Assembly: GCA_963739005.1 (NCBI GenBank)
Contig: CAVTYQ010000003.1
Coordinates: 186,001-250,000 of the forward strand
DNA: 64,000 bases
Direction of reading: 5' to 3'
DNA from: DASWJZ01 sp963739005
GTDB taxonomy: Bacteria; Pseudomonadota; Alphaproteobacteria; Rhizobiales; Afifellaceae
Shown here: positions 59,689-64,000 of the stretch, piece after piece
Position numbering within the stretch: position 1 is the first letter of the stretch
Layout of the letters: every line of letters begins with the position of its first letter
The notes under the pieces: model-generated
Databases searched by the model: none
Told to the model about the DNA's origin: nothing
The model's input: the letters and a program-made list of their open reading frames with translations, nothing else
Program-made: the position numbers and the translations under genes

Positions 59689-60935
59689 CTACTCCGCCGG
59701 CGCGGGCGGCTTGATGATCCGGTCGGCGATGCTCTCCAGCATCGGCTGGCGGCCAAGCAGGGCGCGCGAGCCGTAGTGCGCTGCGACCGCGATCGCGATC
59801 ATCACCGGGATGATCGTGGCGACGGAAAAGACCGGCCGGCCAAGCCACGCGGAAACCGCCGATCCGAGAAAGCCGCCGCCCATCTGGAAGAAGCCCATCA
59901 GCGCCGCCGCCGATCCGGCGATGTCGGGAAAATAGGCGAGCGCGGAGGTCTGCATCGACGGCGAGATGAACGCGATGCCGAAGGCGAAGAGCCCGATCGG
60001 CCCCATCACGCCGAAGAAGCTCGGCGGCTCGATGCGAAGGACGGTCGCGAGCAGGACGCCGGCAATGGCGATCATGAGCATGCCGAACGGAACCAGCCGA
60101 TGCGCCTGGAAGAGGCGAAGGAGCCGCCGCATCACGAGCGCGCCGACCAGATAGGAGCCGGACTGCATGATCATCGAGAAGCCGAACTGCGTCGGCGTCA
60201 GCCCGACCTCGTCGATCATGACGAAGGGAAGCAGCGTCGCCATCGTGTAGAGCGCGCCGGCGGTGCAGTCGAAGACGATGCTCGGACCGAGAAAGGCCGG
60301 GCTGACGATGAGACGTCCATAGTTGCTGAGAAGCCGGGCGGGCCTGAGCCGCGAGGGGTCGGGATTGCTCAGCGTCTCCGGCGTCAGCGTCAGCAGCACG
60401 ATCGTCAGAATCGCGCCATAGCCGACCATGAAGGCGAAGATCGACTGCCAGCCGAAGAGATCGAGCGCGATGCCGCCGATCGTCGGCGAGGCGGCCGGGC
60501 CGATCGCGAGGAGCACGCCGATCATGTTCATGATGCGCACCGACGCGTCGCCGGTGTGGAGGTCGCGCACCATGGCGCGGGCAATGGAGACGCCTGCCGC
60601 CGCGCCGATCCCCTGTACGAGCCGCGCGGCGAGAAGCCATTCCACCGACGGGGCACTCGCCGCGATGACGCTGCCGACGAGGTAGATGAATGTGAAGGCG
60701 AGCGCGACCCGCCGCCGCCCGAACGCGTCGGAGAGCGGCCCGCAGACGAGCTGGGAGAGCGCGAAGCCGGCGAAATAGCTGGTCAGCGTCAGCTTGATCG
60801 TGGCGACGTCGGTGGAGAAGACGTGCACCAGCTGCGGCATCGCCGGGGTGTAAAGAGAAAGCGAGATCGGGCCGAGCGCCACCAGGAGCCGCCGATCACG
60901 GAGAGCTTTCCCTCGCTCATGACGGGCTTCGTCAT
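59689..60935 (-). pseudogene. Bcr/CflA-family MFS efflux transporter, frameshifted near its start
   Basis: A twelve-helix DHA1 transporter. The body from VALGPISLSLYTPAMPQL, through CGPLSDAFGRRRVALAF and LVQGIGAAAGVSIARAMVRDLH, to the end is intact in one frame from GTG 60882. The natural start, ATG 60935, overlaps the marR stop (ATGA) and gives MTKPVMSEGKLSVIGG before the frame is lost near 60885-60893; adding one base there yields GG-LLVALGPIS and 415 residues. Either the gene starts at GTG 60882 without the first half helix, or one base is missing from the sequence. Regulated with the MarR gene upstream. Confidence 0.75.
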
Positions 60936-61387
60936 GCAGCGACGTCCTTCGCGGCGGCGGAGAGGTTGTCGCGCATATGTTCCAGCGCCCGGCCGACGAC
61001 CTCCACCTCCCGCTCCGAAAGGCCGGCGGCAGCCTGCCTGCGGACGCCGCGCGCGATGGTCTCGAGCTTTTCGAGGAACGGCGCCGCCGTCGCCGTCACC
61101 TTGACGATCTTGGCGCGGCGGTCGGTCGGATCGGTTTCGCGCGCGACCAGGCCACGCGCCTCCAGCTTGTCGAGGAAGTTCACCAGCGTCATCGGCTCGA
61201 TGCTCATGCGCTCCGCAAGCGCGGCCTGGCGGATGCCGTCCTGCCGCGCGGCATGAAACAGCGTCCGCGATTCGCCGACGGTTATTTCGAGCCCGGCGGA
61301 AGCGATCGCGGTCTCGAAGCGCCGCCGCACCGAGCGCGAGACGTCACCCACAAGGAAGGCGATCGTGTCGGGTCCCGACCTCTTCAT
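60932..61387 (-). CDS. MarR-family transcriptional regulator
   Basis: A 151-residue winged-helix regulator. It has the helix-turn-helix RQAALAERMSIEPMTLVNFLDKLEARGLVARETDPTDRRAKIVKVTATAAPFLEKL, with the DRRAK wing typical of MarR, and a C-terminal dimer helix. Its stop overlaps the start of the drug exporter, so it almost certainly controls that gene in a single operon. The likely signal is a drug or phenolic compound. Confidence 0.93.
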   Translation of the reverse strand: MKRSGPDTIAFLVGDVSRSVRRRFETAIASAGLEITVGESRTLFHAARQDGIRQAALAERMSIEPMTLVNFLDKLEARGLVARETDPTDRRAKIVKVTATAAPFLEKLETIARGVRRQAAAGLSEREVEVVGRALEHMRDNLSAAAKDVAA

Positions 61388-61394
61388 AGCTCTG

Positions 61395-61425
61395 CCTTAT
61401 AGTATGATAGCCTTACTAATTATTC
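61395..61425 (-). promoter_or_regulatory. Candidate MarR operator/promoter
   Basis: The AT-rich stretch TATAGTATGATAGCCTTACT followed by AATTATTC lies just before marR, in otherwise GC-rich DNA. AGTA/TACT arms around a nine-base centre make an imperfect palindrome of the size MarR dimers bind. Inferred from position only. Confidence 0.4.
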
Positions 61426-61524
61426 ATCGACGCGGCGGCGTCAAGAGGGCCTTCCCTGGCGATCAAACATTGAATGCCGCGCTCGCCTGCATACGTTAGG
61501 GAGGAACCCCGCGGAGGCACATTC

Positions 61525-62655
61525 ATGTCCTGGTCCTTCCCGATCGGCCGGCTTTTCGGCTCGGAAGTCCGCGTCCACGTCACGTTTTTCCTGCTGCTCG
61601 CCTGGATCGCAATCGCCCACTACCAGCAGGGCGGCACGCAGGCGGCGGTCGAAGGGGTGGCGTTCATTCTGGTGCTCTTCGCCTGCGTCGTCGCGCACGA
61701 GTTCGGGCATGCCCTCGCCGCGCGCCGCTACGGCATCCGGACGCCCGACATCACGCTGCTTCCGATCGGCGGACTCGCGCGGCTCGAGCGCATGCCGGAA
61801 GACCCGCGCCAGGAGATCATCGTCGCGCTCGCCGGGCCGGCGGTGAACGTCGTCATCGCGGCGGTGCTGATCCTGTTCCTGAATTCGAGCTTCAGCCTGG
61901 ACGCGTTGCAGCGGCTCGACAATCCGAGCGTGAGCTTCCTGGCGCGCCTCGCCTCGGTGAACATCTTCCTCGTGCTCTTCAATCTGATACCGGCGTTTCC
62001 GATGGACGGCGGCCGCGTGTTCCGCGCGCTGCTGGCAATCTGGTATCCGCGCCGGCAGGCGACCAACATCGCGGCGAAGGTCGGGCAGGCGCTCGCCTTC
62101 GGCTTCGGCTTCCTCGGCCTCGTCGGCGGCAATCCGTTGCTGATCTTCATCGCCATCTTCGTCTACCTCGCGGCGACGGCGGAGGCGCAGATGGTCGGGC
62201 TGCAGGACGTGTCGCGACATCTCGGCGTCGGCGACGCCATGATCACGCGCTACGAAGCGCTCGGGCCGCAGGCGACGATCGGCGACGCCGCGGATCTTCT
62301 GCTTCGAACGACGCAGCACGAATTTCCCGTCGTCGACGGCGCTGGCAAGCTCCGCGGTCTTCTGACCCGCAACGCCATGGTGGCGGCGCTGTCGAAATCC
62401 GGCGCGACGACGCCGGTGATCGAGGCCATGGCCGCGGACGTGCCGACCGTTCCGATCGGATCGCGGCTGGAGAAGGCGCTGCAGCTCCTGCAACAGCGAA
62501 GCGCGCCGGCGGTCGGCGTCGTCGACCGCAACGGCAAGCTCGTCGGCTATGTCACCTCGGAGAACGTCGGCGAGCTGATGATGGTCGAGCAGGCGGGCGT
62601 CGCAATCAGGGACAGCCGCGCCGCCCGCCCCACCGGTCCGCTGCTTCCGCGCTGA
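61525..62655 (+). CDS. Site-2 protease family (M50) metallopeptidase with CBS domains
   Basis: A 376-residue intramembrane protease. The zinc site is H58-E59-x2-H62 (VVAHEFGHALAARRYG), with the third ligand Asp161 in AFPMDGGRVFRALLA. Six hydrophobic segments are seen in the first ~215 residues, followed by two CBS domains (about 235-290 and 305-360: ITRYEALGPQATIGDAADLL, MAADVPTVPIGSRLEKAL). M50/CBS proteases of this type cut membrane-bound regulators and may respond to adenine nucleotides. GCGGAGG precedes ATG 61525. Target unknown. Confidence 0.93.
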   Translation: MSWSFPIGRLFGSEVRVHVTFFLLLAWIAIAHYQQGGTQAAVEGVAFILVLFACVVAHEFGHALAARRYGIRTPDITLLPIGGLARLERMPEDPRQEIIVALAGPAVNVVIAAVLILFLNSSFSLDALQRLDNPSVSFLARLASVNIFLVLFNLIPAFPMDGGRVFRALLAIWYPRRQATNIAAKVGQALAFGFGFLGLVGGNPLLIFIAIFVYLAATAEAQMVGLQDVSRHLGVGDAMITRYEALGPQATIGDAADLLLRTTQHEFPVVDGAGKLRGLLTRNAMVAALSKSGATTPVIEAMAADVPTVPIGSRLEKALQLLQQRSAPAVGVVDRNGKLVGYVTSENVGELMMVEQAGVAIRDSRAARPTGPLLPR

Positions 62656-62724
62656 ACAGCTGACGCTCACTCGTGATAGCGGTAGGAACCGACCTCGCAC
62701 ACGTTTGGAAAATCGCACAGATCC

Positions 62725-62750
62725 GGTGCCGGGGACCGACCCCCGGCACC
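62725..62750. terminator. Hairpin between convergent genes
   Basis: A perfect 10-base stem GGTGCCGGGG / CCCCGGCACC with a six-base loop lies between the M50 gene and the convergent Ala-rich gene. No T-tract follows on either strand, so termination is only suggested. Confidence 0.45.
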
Positions 62751-62764
62751 CCTACCCGGCAGAT

Positions 62765-64000
62765 TCAAGCGCCGCTGGCTTCTTCAGCAACCTCGGCATC
62801 GCCCGCGGCGATCGCCGGCGCTTTCTCGTCGTCCGTCGCTGCCGGCTTCGCCCCGCTGGGCTCAGGGACGTGCGCGGCCTTGCGCCCCTTCCGGGCTTCG
62901 GCGAACTGCCAGAGCCCGAAAAACACCGCGGCGATGGCCCCGACAATTGTGAAAACCGAGCCGGCCGGCCCGAGCGCTTCGTAGGCCCAGGCCAGGAGAC
63001 CTACGGAGACCGAGACCGATTGCGGATACCGGTCTACAGACACCACATGATCGCGGCCCTGCACCGCGACCTTCTGAAAGAAGCCGAACGTCAGGATCAG
63101 CGGGCCTTTCTCGCGCGGTATAACGCGCCACGTCCACGTCGCGGGGCTCGCCGTCGTGACCGTCTGCCAGGTCGGCGAATTCGAGCTGATGTCGAAGCTC
63201 GCACCCTCGAGCGTCGCCATGACATCGTCGGTGGTGCTAACGGGTATCGTCTTGAGGATATTGGCGCCCGACGGGCCGATCACCCTCGCCGTCGCGGTCC
63301 CGTCTCCGCGCTCAACGACGAACATCGCGGGATAGCCGTGATCCTTCTTCATCGCCTGCTCCACCGCGATGCTCGTTTTTGCTGGCCAGGCGATCCTCTT
63401 TATCTCCTGCCGCAGAAGAGCCTCTACCTCAGACGACGGCATCGGGGCGGACGCTTCCGCAGTGGCGGACGCCGGAAGTGAAATGGCGGCAGTGGCTTGC
63501 ACAGCACCGACCACGATCCGCTCTGGCGGCGGCTCGGCGGCGTCGGACGCTCCCTCGCTGCCCACCGAGAGCTCGGCTTCTGCCGTCTGTGCCGCAGCGG
63601 GTACGGTCTCGGGCTGTGCGGCGGCTGCAACCTCTACGGACCCTGCCTGCGCCGACGCAGACTCCGATGCGCTTTCAGCGGCTCCCGCGCCCGCCGTCGC
63701 CGGAGCTTCCTGCGTCCCGGCAGCTCCTGCGCTCGCCGCCTCCATTGCCGGAGCTTCCCCCGCCACGGTAGATTCGGTTTCGGGCCTCTCGACGGCCGCA
63801 ACCCCCACGGGCTCGGCTTGCGCGGGCTCTTCACGCGCCATCTCCCCGGCTGTAGAGCTTTCCGCCGCCGAAGTCGCCACCTCCGCAGCCGGGGGAGCCG
63901 ATGCCGTCTCGCCGGAGCTCGGGAGGGTAGCGGGCTGTGACGTTTCGGTCGGCTCCGGCACGTACCTCGCGGTCGTCGGCGGCGCGGCACTTCGATCGAG
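62765..64000 (-). CDS. Ala/Glu/Pro-rich membrane-anchored protein (5' end outside window)
   Basis: The frame is open to the window edge; GTG 63961 is a possible start, but upstream codons (RSAAPPTTARY) continue the same style. The first ~165 visible residues are low-complexity, rich in Ala, Glu, Pro, Ser and Thr. A folded part follows (SSEVEALLRQEIKRIAWPAKTSIAVEQAMKKDHGYPAMFVVERGDG, TWQTVTTASPATWTWRVIPREKGPLILTFGFFQKVAV), then one transmembrane helix (GSVFTIVGAIAAVFFGLWQF) and a charged Ala-rich tail. I do not recognise the family. The folded part and helix may be a membrane-associated stimulus domain. Confidence 0.75.
   Translation of the reverse strand, partial: LDRSAAPPTTARYVPEPTETSQPATLPSSGETASAPPAAEVATSAAESSTAGEMAREEPAQAEPVGVAAVERPETESTVAGEAPAMEAASAGAAGTQEAPATAGAGAAESASESASAQAGSVEVAAAAQPETVPAAAQTAEAELSVGSEGASDAAEPPPERIVVGAVQATAAISLPASATAEASAPMPSSEVEALLRQEIKRIAWPAKTSIAVEQAMKKDHGYPAMFVVERGDGTATARVIGPSGANILKTIPVSTTDDVMATLEGASFDISSNSPTWQTVTTASPATWTWRVIPREKGPLILTFGFFQKVAVQGRDHVVSVDRYPQSVSVSVGLLAWAYEALGPAGSVFTIVGAIAAVFFGLWQFAEARKGRKAAHVPEPSGAKPAATDDEKAPAIAAGDAEVAEEASGA

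Overview
The window is high-GC chromosomal DNA from an alphaproteobacterium, most likely of the order Hyphomicrobiales (Rhizobiales). This rests on the rimM-trmD-rplS block, the dapF/mtaB/ftsY/yciB block, the ccmABCDG cluster beside acnA, an alphaproteobacterial LexA box (GTTC-N7-GTTC), a YbhL-type leader before the Bax inhibitor gene, and intergenic palindromes of a kind common in that order. The family cannot be fixed by eye. I saw no rRNA or tRNA genes, CRISPR array, integrase or transposase.

Layout. 1-7 kb: ribosome maturation and translation genes (rimM end, trmD, rplS), then soxR divergent from a short-chain dehydrogenase/QueA-like pair with a SoxR box between them, then leuC. 7-12.9 kb: a minimal zincin, cytochrome b561, a membrane adenylate cyclase with a haem-c-type sensor domain, a MOSC protein and an aldo/keto reductase. 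13-16.6 kb: an ECF42-type sigma factor cluster (GST, two DGPF/YCII proteins, a PhnB-like protein, the sigma factor) with three copies of one promoter motif, TGTCGA-N17-CGTC. 16.7-24.6 kb: AsnC regulator with divergent exporter, GST, leuD (split from leuC by 12.6 kb), a MaoC dehydratase, transporters and a DUF2066 protein. 24.9-26.4 kb: cold-shock protein, rpsU and three small unknown proteins.

26.7-32.3 kb: dapF, then a patch that looks less GC-rich (a DUF488 protein and an unknown protein), then mtaB-ftsY-yciB. 32.3-39.6 kb: cytochrome c maturation genes ccmA-B-C-D-G, acnA, a DUF1223 protein and an arylesterase. Here ccmA, ccmB, acnA and the esterase are all broken by single-base insertions, six in about 5 kb. 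Such clustering in housekeeping genes suggests a local sequence-quality problem more than decay. 39.6-45.3 kb: lipoprotein-type ABC exporter, YbhL-like membrane protein, GNAT, a GlcG/HbpS protein and DUF2794. 45.3-48.8 kb: an orphan structured region with a strong terminator, thpR, and the SOS mutagenesis pair imuA-imuB under a LexA box. 48.9-51.6 kb: copper delivery genes (a PCuAC-Sco fusion, PCuAC, DUF2946, Sco). 51.6-64 kb: LysE exporter, GNAT, argG, recQ, an ArsB/NhaD-type transporter, an M15-like protein, a beta-propeller, a MarR-regulated drug exporter (frameshifted at its start), a site-2 protease with CBS domains, and a partial Ala/Glu/Pro-rich membrane protein.

Two dispersed repeat types have also entered coding sequence in frame: one lies in the linker of MtaB and one in ImuB.
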